Part shown: one piece after another, positions 46,336-56,391 of the stretch
Numbering within the stretch: position 1 is the first letter of the stretch
How the letters are laid out: every line of letters begins with the position of its first letter
Translations under genes and position numbers: made by a program
DNA from: Fuscovulum ytuae
GTDB lineage: Bacteria > Pseudomonadota > Alphaproteobacteria > Rhodobacterales > Rhodobacteraceae
Length of the DNA stretch: 64,000 nucleotides
Assembly (NCBI RefSeq): GCF_029953595.1
Contig: NZ_CP124535.1
Coordinates: 3,021,001 to 3,085,000, forward strand
Reading direction: 5' to 3'
Notes under the pieces: generated by a model
Databases searched by the model: none
Seen by the model: the letters and a program-made list of their open reading frames with translations, nothing else
Told to the model about the DNA's origin: nothing

Positions 46336-46737
46336 TCAAGGCTGACGCCGCCGGGCGGTGAAGCCCCGCACCAGAACGGCCGCCGCAATCAGGATCAAGA
46401 TCGCCACTGTCGGCCCGATCCCGCCGATGCAGCCCTCGCCCATCGCAAGAACCGCCAGCTCGGCCCGCCGCGCCAAAAAGAAAAGGGCGGCAAATGCCAG
46501 CACAGGCAGCGCGACCACCACTGCCAACCAGCGGCGCGGCCAGATCATCGCCAGCAGCACGAAGGCCAAGAGGATCACTCCGAGAGGAGAGCCCAGCACA
46601 TAGCCCGCCTCAGCCAAAGCGCCAACCGGGCCATCGGACGGTGTCCAGCCGGGGCGCACCTCGCCGCAGACCTCAGCCGTCGCGGGCAACGGGGCAAGCG
46701 CGGCAAGGGCGATCAGCCATCCTCGAACGGGTCCCAT
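46336..46737 (-). CDS. Small hydrophobic exported/membrane protein
   Basis: 133 residues with signal MGPVRGWLIALAALAPLPATA, then three hydrophobic stretches (about 50-68, 70-88, 105-125), and one short loop with CIGGIG. No known family recognised. Its first 25 bp overlap the end of dnaX and it ends 53 bp before ybaB, so it is co-transcribed with both. An in-frame later start is possible. Confidence 0.55.
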   Translation of the reverse strand: MGPVRGWLIALAALAPLPATAEVCGEVRPGWTPSDGPVGALAEAGYVLGSPLGVILLAFVLLAMIWPRRWLAVVVALPVLAFAALFFLARRAELAVLAMGEGCIGGIGPTVAILILIAAAVLVRGFTARRRQP

Positions 46738-48467
46738 TCATCCTCGACTTCCGGCAGGGCTGCCGCTTCGGCCGCCGCAGCCATCGCCTCTGGCGTGCGG
46801 ATATCGGCGATCTTCGCACCCGGAAAGGCGGCCAGCACGGCCTGCACCAGCGGATTCTGCATCGCCTCAGCCTCAGCCATACGCCGCGTCTCGTCGCGGG
46901 TTTCCGCGATGGTGGGCGCGCCCCCCTCATTCACCACCGAAACGCCCCAGCGCGCGCCCGTCCACATCTGCAATCGTGCGCCCAGCTGCGCGGCAAGGTC
47001 TGGCGGCGCCTCGGGCGTTGGTTGGAACTCGATCCGGCCGGGGGAATATCGAACAAGGCGCAGGCCTTGCTCCACCTCGTAAAGCAGTTTCATGTCCCGC
47101 TTTTCGCGGATCAGTTCCACCACCTGATCAAAGCTGACATAGACCTGAAGCGTCCCTTCCGCGACGGCCAGCGCCTGCCCGCCTTGCATCACGGGTCCGC
47201 GTGTGGGGCTGGCCGGGGCCATACGCATCGCCGGCGCATGCATCATGCGCCCGCCGCCCCCGCCGCCCGCAGGCGCACCGCCCGGCATCGGGCCGGGGGC
47301 AGGGGCCTCGCTCAACTTGCGGATTAGGGTTTCAGGATCGGGCAGGTCGGCCACATGGGTCATGCGGATGACGGCCATCTCGGCGGCCATCATCGCATTG
47401 GGGGCCGCCGCCACCTCTTCCAGCGCCTTTAGCAGCATCTGCCACAGCCGCGTCAGCACCCGCATCGGCAGCTTTCCGGACATGTCCAGCCCCCGCGCAG
47501 CCTCATCCGGCGGGGTGGTCGGGTCCTCGGCGGCGGCAGGTGTCACCTTCACCACCGAAAGCCAATGCGTGATCTCGGCCAGATCGCGCAGCACGGCCAT
47601 CGGATCGGCTCCGTCGGCATATTGCGCCGCAAGTTCAGCCAGCGCCCCGCCCGCATCCCCTGTGACGACCAGATCAAACAGGTCCAGCACCCGCCCACGA
47701 TCGGCCAGCCCCAGCATGGCGCGCACCTGATCGGCGGTCACCTCGCCCATGCCATTGGCGATGGCTTGGTCCAGCATGGAGGTCGCATCCCGCGCCGACC
47801 CTTCCGCCGCGCGGGTAATGAGCGCGAGCGCCCCGTCGGTAATCTGTGCCCCTTCCGCCGTCGCGATCCGACGCAAGAGCGCCATCATCACCTCAGGTTC
47901 GATCCGTCGCAGATCGAACCGCTGGCAGCGCGACAATACGGTGACGGGCACCTTGCGGATTTCCGTCGTGGCGAAGATGAATTTCACATGGGCAGGCGGT
48001 TCCTCCAGCGTCTTGAGCAGCGCGTTGAACGCGCTGTTCGACAGCATGTGAACCTCGTCGATGATGTAAATCTTGTAGCGCGCCGAAGCCGCCCGGTAAT
48101 GCACAGAGTCGATGATCTCGCGGATATCGCCCACGCCGGTCCGGCTGGCGGCGTCCATTTCCATCACGTCGACATGCCGGCCTTCCGCGATGGCACGGCA
48201 GGGGTCGCATTTCCCGCAGGGGTCCGTCGTCGGCCCCCCCGTCCCGTCCGGGCCAATGCAATTCAGACCCTTGGCGATGATCCGTGCCGTCGTCGTCTTC
48301 CCGGTTCCACGGATGCCCGTCATAATGAAGGCATGCGCGATCCGGTCCGCGGCAAAGGCGTTGCGTAGCGTGCGCACCATCGCCTCTTGGCCGACCAGAT
48401 CGGCAAAGGTTTCGGGGCGGTATTTCCGCGCCAGAACGCGATAGGCTTTGTCTGCGGTTTCGGTCAT
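46713..48467 (-). CDS. dnaX: DNA polymerase III subunits gamma/tau
   Basis: 584 residues. AAA+ clamp-loader motor: Walker A GIRGTGKTTTARII, zinc site with CGKCDPC, Walker B region IYIIDEVHMLSNSAFNALLKTLEEPP and sensor LSRCQRFDLRRI. A Gly/Met/Pro-rich linker (about 390-430) leads to the tau-specific C-terminus, which is present in full. I see no obvious A/T slippery run for making gamma. Confidence 0.95.
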   Translation of the reverse strand: MTETADKAYRVLARKYRPETFADLVGQEAMVRTLRNAFAADRIAHAFIMTGIRGTGKTTTARIIAKGLNCIGPDGTGGPTTDPCGKCDPCRAIAEGRHVDVMEMDAASRTGVGDIREIIDSVHYRAASARYKIYIIDEVHMLSNSAFNALLKTLEEPPAHVKFIFATTEIRKVPVTVLSRCQRFDLRRIEPEVMMALLRRIATAEGAQITDGALALITRAAEGSARDATSMLDQAIANGMGEVTADQVRAMLGLADRGRVLDLFDLVVTGDAGGALAELAAQYADGADPMAVLRDLAEITHWLSVVKVTPAAAEDPTTPPDEAARGLDMSGKLPMRVLTRLWQMLLKALEEVAAAPNAMMAAEMAVIRMTHVADLPDPETLIRKLSEAPAPGPMPGGAPAGGGGGGRMMHAPAMRMAPASPTRGPVMQGGQALAVAEGTLQVYVSFDQVVELIREKRDMKLLYEVEQGLRLVRYSPGRIEFQPTPEAPPDLAAQLGARLQMWTGARWGVSVVNEGGAPTIAETRDETRRMAEAEAMQNPLVQAVLAAFPGAKIADIRTPEAMAAAAEAAALPEVEDEWDPFEDG

Positions 48468-48589
48468 GCAGGCTCCTTGGTCGGGACCAACCTAGTGCCT
48501 GCGCCCCGGCATGGGCAAGACGTGGCGTCCCGCATCACCGCGAAGTGGGTCTATTTCTTCGGGGTAACTGTGGCGCGCCAAGTGCGCGG

Positions 48590-49450
48590 TCAGTAGAGCC
48601 CCAACTCGCGCAGCACCGAAGGCCAGTCGCCCACCCTGCGCCGCGCCTTGTCAGGGTCCTCTGCCGCCACTGCATGGGTGACAAGGTTCAACAGCGTAGC
48701 CAGCGGCCCCGTGCTTTCCAGAAAGGCCCCCACCTTGGTCGCAGCGTGGAACACATAGGGCGTATGCGCCCGCGCCCATGTGTTCAACTCGTCTGTGATC
48801 ACCACCACCTCGATCCCCAGCCGTCTTGCGGTGCGCACCACCACTTCGGCCTCGCGCGCATACGGCACCATGTCCACAAGGATCAGCGCCCGCTTTTCCT
48901 GCGCGCGGCGGTCCGACGGCACCCATTCCACTAGACCGCCATCATGCGCTGCCATGAACCGCACCGATCCCCGCACGATAGATAGGCGACGGGCGAAATC
49001 TTCTGCCAGACCGCGCACCGTCTGGAACCCCGTCACGAACACTTCATCCGCGCGGAACAGCGCCCCGATGGCCTCGGCCCATTCGGGCCGCCCGATCTGC
49101 GCGCCAAGGCCAAGGATGGCATCAGCATCCCGGCGCAAAAGGGTGCCCAATTCCCCCTCCAACAGCCGCATATAGCGATCGGCTGCATGGATATGCAGGC
49201 TAGCGGCGGGCGATCCGATCTCGGCCTTCAACTCGGCGATGCCGCGAAACCCGATCCGCCGTAGGAAACGGCTGACGGTGATCTCGCTCACCCCGGTCTT
49301 GGCGGCGATGGATGCTCCCGTCTCTACGGCCAACCCCGTCTCGTTTAGGATGAGCCATTGTGCAATCCGTGCCTCGGATCTGGTCATTCCGTCCTGAAAG
49401 GCGCGCAATCTTGCGGCAAGGGGCGAGTCCGGGGGGGAGGAGTCATGCAT
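48590..49450 (-). CDS. RpiR/MurR-family regulator
   Basis: 286 residues: N-terminal HTH_6 (LNETGLAVETGASIAAKTGVSEITVSRFLRRIGFRG) and a C-terminal SIS domain (RADEVFVTGFQTVRGLAEDF; ALILVDMVPYAREAEVVVRTARRLGIEVVVITD). SIS domains bind sugar phosphates or related small molecules. It is divergent from the potD-like gene and is probably its regulator. ATG 49450 is chosen; no strong ribosome site is seen. A long upstream extension in this frame is antisense to potD and rejected. Confidence 0.85.
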   Translation of the reverse strand: MHDSSPPDSPLAARLRAFQDGMTRSEARIAQWLILNETGLAVETGASIAAKTGVSEITVSRFLRRIGFRGIAELKAEIGSPAASLHIHAADRYMRLLEGELGTLLRRDADAILGLGAQIGRPEWAEAIGALFRADEVFVTGFQTVRGLAEDFARRLSIVRGSVRFMAAHDGGLVEWVPSDRRAQEKRALILVDMVPYAREAEVVVRTARRLGIEVVVITDELNTWARAHTPYVFHAATKVGAFLESTGPLATLLNLVTHAVAAEDPDKARRRVGDWPSVLRELGLY

Positions 49451-49494
49451 GACAGTGTTTACAGCAAATAATGCGAATGTTAGCCTTCTGTCAT
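49449..49494. promoter_or_regulatory. Inverted repeat in the RpiR-potD gap
   Basis: ATGACAG (49449-49455) and CTGTCAT (49488-49494) are 7-bp arms 32 nt apart, one covering the RpiR start codon. The AT-rich piece between holds GTTTACAGCAAATAATGCG. A plausible operator and promoter zone for both genes. Confidence 0.4.
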
Positions 49495-49573
49495 AACATA
49501 CAGGTCCGAGTCGGTTGCGCAAAGACTGTTTCTCGCGCCCCGCCATCAGGCCGCTGACAACCGGGAGACGTCG

Positions 49574-50599
49574 ATGAAAACGCAAGCTGTGGGCTTTGCC
49601 CTGTCCTTCACCTTGATGGCGGGTGCCGCCGCTGCCGAGGGGACATTGTCGCTGTATAATTGGGGCGATTACATCAACCCCGATGTCCTGACGAAATTCA
49701 CCGAGGAAACGGGGATTGCCGTCACGTTGGACACCTATTCTTCGAACGAAGAGATGCTGGCCAAGATTCAGGCGGGGGCGACGGGATATGACATCGTCTT
49801 TCCGTCGGTCCATATGAATGACATCATGCTGAAACTGGGCCTTCTGGAAAAGACGGGCATCAACGCGCATCCCGATTTCAAGAATATCGATCCGGCCTTC
49901 CTGCGCGCCAAGGAAGACCCCGCCAGCGAATATTGCCTGCCCTATGCATGGGGGACGGTGGGGGTGTTCTATAACGAGGCTGTTACCGGGCCAGTGGCGA
50001 CTTGGGAGGATTTCTTCGCTATTCCCGAAAAATCGGGCGGAAAGATCACGCTTCTGGATGACATGCGCGAGGTGCTGGCCATCGGCCTGATGGTGAATGG
50101 CAAATCGGTCAACAGTGCCGAACCTGCCGATGTGCAGGCGGCGACTGATTACATCCTGTCCAACAAGGCCGCCGTGTCGGCGTTCACCTATGATTCCATG
50201 GCAATGCTGTCTTCGGGCGATATCGCGGCGGCGCATTTCTTTGTGGGCGGCAACGTCTTTTTCACCGAAACGCCGGACATCAAATATGTCATCCCGGCCG
50301 AAGGCGCGACGATGTATCAGGAAAACATCTGCGTTCTGGCCAGCGCTCCGAACAAAGAAAACGCCAAGAAATTCCTTGAATTCTACCTGCGCCCGGAAAT
50401 TGCCGCGCTGAACGTCGCGCAGCAGTTCAATGGGACGCCAAACATCCCCGCCAATGACCTCACGCCGGATTTCATCAAGGCCAATCCGAATATCAACGTG
50501 CAGGGTGACACGATGGCCCGGTTGCAGATCTTCGAAGATATCGGCGCGGCGCTCCGCGTCTATGACCGGGCGTGGAATACTGTCCGCACGGCGCAATAA
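49574..50599 (+). CDS. potD: Polyamine-type ABC transporter substrate-binding protein
   Basis: 341 residues with a signal peptide (MKTQAVGFALSFTLMAGAAAAE) and the PotD/PotF pattern LSLYNWGDYINPDVLTKFTEETGIAVTLDTYSSNEEMLAKIQAGATGYDIVFPS. YAWGTVGVFYNE and the C-terminal ARLQIFEDIGAALRVYDRAWNTV also fit. It should capture a spermidine/putrescine-like cation in the periplasm; the true ligand may differ given the peptidase in the operon. Confidence 0.88.
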   Translation: MKTQAVGFALSFTLMAGAAAAEGTLSLYNWGDYINPDVLTKFTEETGIAVTLDTYSSNEEMLAKIQAGATGYDIVFPSVHMNDIMLKLGLLEKTGINAHPDFKNIDPAFLRAKEDPASEYCLPYAWGTVGVFYNEAVTGPVATWEDFFAIPEKSGGKITLLDDMREVLAIGLMVNGKSVNSAEPADVQAATDYILSNKAAVSAFTYDSMAMLSSGDIAAAHFFVGGNVFFTETPDIKYVIPAEGATMYQENICVLASAPNKENAKKFLEFYLRPEIAALNVAQQFNGTPNIPANDLTPDFIKANPNINVQGDTMARLQIFEDIGAALRVYDRAWNTVRTAQ

Positions 50600-50606
50600 G
50601 GCAAGG

Positions 50607-50630
50607 GGGCGGCCCTTTCCGGGGCCGCCC
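50607..50630 (+). terminator. Hairpin between potD and potA
   Basis: GGGCGGCCC (50607-50615) and GGGCCGCCC (50622-50630) form a 9-bp stem with a 6-nt loop, starting 8 bp after potD. Such hairpins often let the binding protein be made in excess by partly stopping or protecting the transcript. Confidence 0.55.
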
Positions 50631-50647
50631 GCCACGAGTGATCCGAC

Positions 50648-51718
<1,071 letters not shown>

Positions 51719-51719
51719 C

Positions 51720-52598
51720 ATGGCACTCCGGCGTCAATCGGCGATCCTTGCCGTACTTCTCGCCCCGGTGACCATGTTCCTTGGGGTCTTTTTCCTCCTG
51801 CCCCTCCTGATCATCGCGCTGTTTTCCTTTCTCACGCCGGGGCTTTACGGCGGGGTGGAATGGGCTTTCTACCACTGGAACTATGGCCGCATCTTCGGCT
51901 GGGCTGACGGGATCATGGAGGTCTATGAACCCGTCTATCTCCAGATCCTTGGCCGCTCATTGGGCTATGCCGCGCTGACGGTGATGCTGTGCCTGATCTT
52001 GTGTTATCCGGTAGCCTTCTGGGTAAGCCGCCTGCCCGCGCGTTGGCGCCTTGTGTTCCTCTTCCTTATCACGCTGCCCTTCTTTTCCAGCCTGATCGTC
52101 CGGCTTTATGCTTGGCTTTTGATCCTGAAACCGTCGGGTATCCTGAACACCGTGCTGATGGCCACGGGGCTGATCTCAGAACCGCTGGAAATCCTTTATT
52201 CCCCCGCCGCCGTGGTGCTGGGGATGGTCTATGTGATGATCCCCTTCATGTTCCTGCCGCTCTTTGCCTCGGTCGATAACCTTGACCGTGCGCAGGTCGA
52301 GGCGTCCATGGACCTTGGCGGGAACCGCCTGCAGACCTTCGTCAAGGTTATCCTGCCGCAGACGCTGCCCGGTATCATGGGGGGCGCGGTGATCGTCTTT
52401 ATCCCGTCGGTCGGCAATTTTATCGTCCCCGATATCCTAGGCGGAGCCAAGGGGTTGATGATCGGCAACCTTGTCGAACAGCAGTTCCTCTCGGCCCGCA
52501 ACTGGCCCTTTGGCGCGGCTCTGTCGATGATCATCATGTCTGTGGTGTTGTTCGTCCTTCTGATCGCTGTCACCCGTGCGCGCAGAGGTCAGCCATGA
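51720..52598 (+). CDS. potB: ABC transporter permease, PotB-like
   Basis: 292 residues, six hydrophobic segments. The permease EAA loop is SVDNLDRAQVEASMDLGGNRLQTFVKVILPQTLPGIMGG, typical of the spermidine/putrescine branch. Starts one base after the potA stop (TGACATG) and overlaps potC by ATGA. Confidence 0.9.
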   Translation: MALRRQSAILAVLLAPVTMFLGVFFLLPLLIIALFSFLTPGLYGGVEWAFYHWNYGRIFGWADGIMEVYEPVYLQILGRSLGYAALTVMLCLILCYPVAFWVSRLPARWRLVFLFLITLPFFSSLIVRLYAWLLILKPSGILNTVLMATGLISEPLEILYSPAAVVLGMVYVMIPFMFLPLFASVDNLDRAQVEASMDLGGNRLQTFVKVILPQTLPGIMGGAVIVFIPSVGNFIVPDILGGAKGLMIGNLVEQQFLSARNWPFGAALSMIIMSVVLFVLLIAVTRARRGQP

Positions 52599-53431
52599 AA
52601 AGCCCCCTCGGCTGGGCCGCCCTGACGGCCTTTTCCCTGCTATTCTTCGCCTTCATCTACGCGCCGCTTTTCGTGATCATCGGCTATTCCTTCAATTCCA
52701 ACCCGGTCAACATGATGATCTGGGAGGAATTCACGCTGGATTGGTATACTGGCATCTTCGGGCTGACCGAACGCGCGATGGATGCCAACAGCCGCGCCGC
52801 CTATATCGAAAGCACCGACCAGATGCTGGCCGCGCTACGCAATTCGCTGTTCGTTGCGGTCTTCACCACCACGATCTCGACCGTCATGGGAACGGCGACG
52901 GCGATTGCGCTGGCCCGCTATCGGTTTAGGGCGCGCAAACTCTATGACGGGTTCCTTCTATTGCCGATGATGATGCCCGACATCGTGCTGGGCATCGGCC
53001 TTCTGATCTTTTTCGTCACGCTGGGGATGCAGCTTTCGCTGATGACCATCATCATCGGGCATTGCACCTTCCTGACCTCCTATGTCTTCATCATCGTGCA
53101 GGCCCGCATGGCGGGCCTTAACCCTGCGCTAGAAGAGGCCTCGGCCGATCTGGGCGCATCGGAATGGGTGACGCTGCGCAAGGTGCTGTTGCCGCAACTT
53201 GCCCCCGGCATCATGGGCGGGGCTCTTTTGGCCTTTGTCATTTCGATGGATGATCTGGTCATCACCTACTTCGTCTCAGGGACCGGCGACACGACGCTGC
53301 CCGTCTTCATCTTCGGCATGATCCGGCGCGGCGTGAAGCCTGAGATCAACGCCATCGCCACGCTTCTTATCCTTGCTTCGGTGGCCATTGCCGCCCTTGG
53401 CCTTTGGCTGCGTTCCAGAAAGACAGACTGA
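52595..53431 (+). CDS. potC: ABC transporter permease, PotC-like
   Basis: 278 residues with six hydrophobic segments; EAA loop LEEASADLGASEWVTLRKVLLPQLAPGIMGGALLAFVISMDDLVIT is the PotC/PotI pattern. Coupled to potB; the peptidase gene starts right after its stop (TGACATG). Confidence 0.9.
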   Translation: MKSPLGWAALTAFSLLFFAFIYAPLFVIIGYSFNSNPVNMMIWEEFTLDWYTGIFGLTERAMDANSRAAYIESTDQMLAALRNSLFVAVFTTTISTVMGTATAIALARYRFRARKLYDGFLLLPMMMPDIVLGIGLLIFFVTLGMQLSLMTIIIGHCTFLTSYVFIIVQARMAGLNPALEEASADLGASEWVTLRKVLLPQLAPGIMGGALLAFVISMDDLVITYFVSGTGDTTLPVFIFGMIRRGVKPEINAIATLLILASVAIAALGLWLRSRKTD

Positions 53432-53432
53432 C

Positions 53433-54500
53433 ATGACCAGACCCCGCGCCCGTGACCTTGGCCTTCCCTTTCCCGGCACGCCCGGCCCCCTGAACGCCAT
53501 CACCGATGTGGCGGGCGTGCAGGTGGGGTTCTGCACGCTGACCGATCCTGCGCGGGCCATGCGCACGGGGGTGACGGCGATCCTGCCGCGCAAGGGCCGC
53601 GACCCTCTTCCAGTGCGCGCGGGGCATTACGCGCTGAACGGGAATGGCGAGATGACGGGAACCCACTGGATCGACGATGCGGGTTATTTCCTCGGCCCCA
53701 TCCTGATCACCAACACGCATGGCGTGGGCGCGGCGCATCTGGGCGCCACGCGCTGGATGATCGACACCTATTCCGATTGGTTCCGTGACCAGCACGCCTG
53801 GGCCATGCCCATTGTCGCCGAAACCTATGACGGCGTCCTGAACGATATCAACGCCCTGCATGTGCAGCCTGAACATGCGCTGGCGGCGCTTGCGGCGCTT
53901 TCCGATGGACCTGTGGCCGAAGGCTCCACCGGCGGAGGTAACGGCATGATCTGCTATGAATTCAAAGGCGGCACGGGCACATCTTCCCGCCGTGTGCCGT
54001 TGGGTGGAACAGATTACACTGTGGCCGCCCTTGTGCAGGCCAATCACGGCATCCGCCCGTGGCTTTCCATCCTTGGTCGGCCCGTGGGCCGCCTGATTCC
54101 CGAAGACGCGCTCTACAGCGCCGAGATGGGGTCGATCATTGTCATCCTTGCCACCGATGCACCGCTTTCGCCTCTGTCGCTGCGCCAATTGGCCAAGCGG
54201 GCGGCGATAGGCATCGGGCGAAACGGCACGCCGGGTGGGAACAATTCGGGCGACATCTTCCTCGCTTTCTCCACCACCGATGACGGTCCCATGGCGCAGG
54301 TGCAGGGCCCCCTCGTCCAACGCACAGAGATCAACCCCGAATGGATCGACCCGATCTATTTGGCGGCGGTCGAAGCGGTGGAGGAAGCCGTCATCAACGC
54401 CCTTGTCGCGGGCGAGGATGCGCCCACCGTAAAGCCGCCCGGAAGAACCTGCCGCGCGCTGGATACGGCACGGCTGCGGACGATCTTCGTGGCACCCTAG
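53433..54500 (+). CDS. DmpA-type (P1, peptidase family S58) aminopeptidase
   Basis: 355 residues. It has the S58 family pattern: NAITDVAGVQVGFCTL and TGVTAILPRKG near the start, EGSTGGGNGMICYEFKGG in the middle, and TPGGNNSGDIFLAF, where the Ser of NNSGD (S272) is the nucleophile at which these N-terminal-nucleophile hydrolases cut themselves into two chains. Known members remove N-terminal residues including beta-alanyl and D-amino acids. It is the last gene of the pot-like operon, so it may process the imported compound. The last 4 bp overlap the convergent tetR-type gene. Confidence 0.85.
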   Translation: MTRPRARDLGLPFPGTPGPLNAITDVAGVQVGFCTLTDPARAMRTGVTAILPRKGRDPLPVRAGHYALNGNGEMTGTHWIDDAGYFLGPILITNTHGVGAAHLGATRWMIDTYSDWFRDQHAWAMPIVAETYDGVLNDINALHVQPEHALAALAALSDGPVAEGSTGGGNGMICYEFKGGTGTSSRRVPLGGTDYTVAALVQANHGIRPWLSILGRPVGRLIPEDALYSAEMGSIIVILATDAPLSPLSLRQLAKRAAIGIGRNGTPGGNNSGDIFLAFSTTDDGPMAQVQGPLVQRTEINPEWIDPIYLAAVEAVEEAVINALVAGEDAPTVKPPGRTCRALDTARLRTIFVAP

Positions 54501-55108
54501 CGCGTCTGTCCAAGGATCGCGCGGCTGATCCCCATCAGATAGGTCCAATCGTCGGGCATGCCGAACTTGCCCTCCGTCTTGCGGTCGATCGTGAGGAATG
54601 AATGGCCATGAACACAGGTCCAAAGCATATAGGCCCGCTGTCCTACGACCGGGTCGGCGACGGGCAGATGCAGCACTGCCGCCGTTGCACGCAGCACAAC
54701 GGCAAAGCAGTCCGACCCCATCTCTTGCAGTTTGGGGTCGTCCTCATGCCCTTCGGTCAACCCGAAGACCAGCCGGAACACCCCCGGCCCTGACCGCGCG
54801 AAATCCACATAGGCCTGACCGATCGCCGCCACGGATTCCAGCGATCCAGCCGGATAGCGCGCTGCCCCTGCCGCCATTGCATCGCGCAGGCGGTCCATGC
54901 CCTCGGCGGCCACCGCACGCAAAAGCTCGGGCCGGTCGCGGAAATGCTTGTAAGGGGCCGCCGAACTGACGCCCGCGCGTCGAGCGGCCTCGGCCACGGA
55001 AAACCCTTCTGGCCCATGGGTTTCCACCAAATCACCAACGGCAGCGATCAACTGCGCGCGCAGATCGCCATGATGATAGCTGCGGCGGGCGGGCGGGTCT
55101 TCGGACAT
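54497..55108 (-). CDS. TetR-family regulator
   Basis: 203 residues. HTH segment RRSYHHGDLRAQLIAAVGDLVETHGPEGFSVAEAARRAGVSSAAPYKHFRDRPELLRAVAAEGMDRL, then a TetR_C-type (WHG-like) ligand domain. ATG 55108 gives the usual short leader. Divergent from the RND efflux genes, which it most likely represses. Confidence 0.88.
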   Translation of the reverse strand: MSEDPPARRSYHHGDLRAQLIAAVGDLVETHGPEGFSVAEAARRAGVSSAAPYKHFRDRPELLRAVAAEGMDRLRDAMAAGAARYPAGSLESVAAIGQAYVDFARSGPGVFRLVFGLTEGHEDDPKLQEMGSDCFAVVLRATAAVLHLPVADPVVGQRAYMLWTCVHGHSFLTIDRKTEGKFGMPDDWTYLMGISRAILGQTR

Positions 55109-55182
55109 CTGATCTTCTCGCGGTCTTTCGGATCGGCGCTGCGCAGGAATAAGGGGCCATTCGCGGCGATCATGCAACGGGG

Positions 55183-55232
55183 CTTGCAATGTAAGTAACT
55201 CTTACATAAGTTAGCGGCACTCACATTGCAAG
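55183..55232. promoter_or_regulatory. Nested palindromes between tetR-type and RND genes
   Basis: Inner palindrome ATGTAAG (55189-55195) TAACT CTTACAT (55201-55207) is perfect. An outer pair CTTGCAATG (55183-55191) and CATTGCAAG (55224-55232) also matches perfectly over 9 bp. Both lie in the 142-bp divergent gap, the inner one 44 bp before the adaptor gene: strong TetR operator candidates. Confidence 0.65.
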
Positions 55233-55250
55233 AATCATCGCGAGGGCGAC

Positions 55251-56387
55251 ATGGCTGGCAAATCTGGACGGCGGACTTGGGCCCTTTTGGCATTTGGGGT
55301 GATGTCCTTGGGCGGATTGGCGGCAGCAGGGGCGGTACTGTCCCCCGGTGAAAGCGCCGGCCAGACCGTTGCCGCCGAACGTCCAGCACAGCCGGTGCGC
55401 GTCACCCGGATCGCCTTTGCGTCCGAAGAACGCATCACCCGCCACACGGGCACGGTCCGCCCCCGTCAGGAAGTGGTGTTGGGCTTCCGCCTGCCCGGAA
55501 AGATCACGGCCCGCCTTGTTGAATTGGGGGATGAGGTGACGGCAGGGCAGATCGTCGCGCGCCTTGATGATGCTGATGCCCGACTTGAACTGGAACTGGC
55601 CGAGGCTGAAGCAACCGCCTCCGACATTGATCTGATCCGCGCTCGCGCCGATGCCGCCCGCGCTGCCACGCTGTTCCGCGATGGCCATATCGCGCAGGCC
55701 GCGCTCGACCGCGCCACCTCGGGCGAGGCCGAGGCGGTTGCCCGCGCCGACCGCGCGGTGCGTGCGCTTTCCCTTGCGCGCAACCGTCTTGATTACACCG
55801 TTCTGCGGGCCGACAAGAACGGCATCGTCACCGCCACGCCGGGCGAGGTGGGCCAGGTCGTGAGTGCAGGCCAAGCCGTCGTCACGGTCGCGGAAAAAGG
55901 TGCGGCGGATGTGGTCTTTCAGCTGCCAGAACAGGGCCGCGCCTTGATTGATGCTGCGACGGCGCGGGCCGAACTTTGGGGCGATGCCGGGGCTGCCTAC
56001 GCTCTGTCCCTGCGCGACATCTCGCCCGATGTCGATCCCGCGGGCCGCACCTACCGCGTTCGCATGTCGATTGACGCGCCGGATGAGCGCGTGGCCTTCG
56101 GGCGGACGGTCACCGTAGAACTGGCGCTGGGCGCGGCAGAGCCGACGGTTACCTTGCCGCTTACGGCGGTCTTGAATGACGGGAGTGGGGCCACTGTCTG
56201 GCGCATAGATCCCAGTGGCACGCGGGTCGAACCCGTCCCTGTCGAGGTGGTTGACATCTCCGGCCAGACCCTGCGCCTCCACGGCCCACTTGGCGACGGG
56301 GATATCGTCGTCACTCTTGGTGCCCACAAGATCGATCCCGCCCGCCCAGTGCGCATCGTCGAAACCGCCTCTATCCCCGAAAGCTGA
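55251..56387 (+). CDS. RND efflux periplasmic adaptor (MFP)
   Basis: 378 residues with an N-terminal signal/anchor (TWALLAFGVMSLGGLAAAGAV). Barrel-sandwich pieces VVLGFRLPGKITARLVELGDEVTAGQIVARLDDAD and YTVLRADKNGIVTATPGEVGQVVSAGQAVVTV flank a helical hairpin; beta-barrel part follows. It would link the RND pump to an outer-membrane channel not encoded here. It ends 4 bp before the pump gene. Confidence 0.9.
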   Translation: MAGKSGRRTWALLAFGVMSLGGLAAAGAVLSPGESAGQTVAAERPAQPVRVTRIAFASEERITRHTGTVRPRQEVVLGFRLPGKITARLVELGDEVTAGQIVARLDDADARLELELAEAEATASDIDLIRARADAARAATLFRDGHIAQAALDRATSGEAEAVARADRAVRALSLARNRLDYTVLRADKNGIVTATPGEVGQVVSAGQAVVTVAEKGAADVVFQLPEQGRALIDAATARAELWGDAGAAYALSLRDISPDVDPAGRTYRVRMSIDAPDERVAFGRTVTVELALGAAEPTVTLPLTAVLNDGSGATVWRIDPSGTRVEPVPVEVVDISGQTLRLHGPLGDGDIVVTLGAHKIDPARPVRIVETASIPES

Positions 56388-56391
56388 TCCC

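Noticed and set aside
48468-48589. Possible signal recognition particle RNA upstream of dnaX
   Set aside because: The conserved GGAAG...AGCAGCC loop elements are absent on both strands.
49451-50635. Large N-terminal extension of the RpiR frame
   Set aside because: Antisense to the potD gene, without domain content; the regulator starts at 49450.
53367-54623. Minus-strand frame of 418 codons opposite the S58 peptidase
   Set aside because: No motifs and His/Arg/Gly-rich composition typical of shadow frames; the plus strand encodes a recognisable enzyme.
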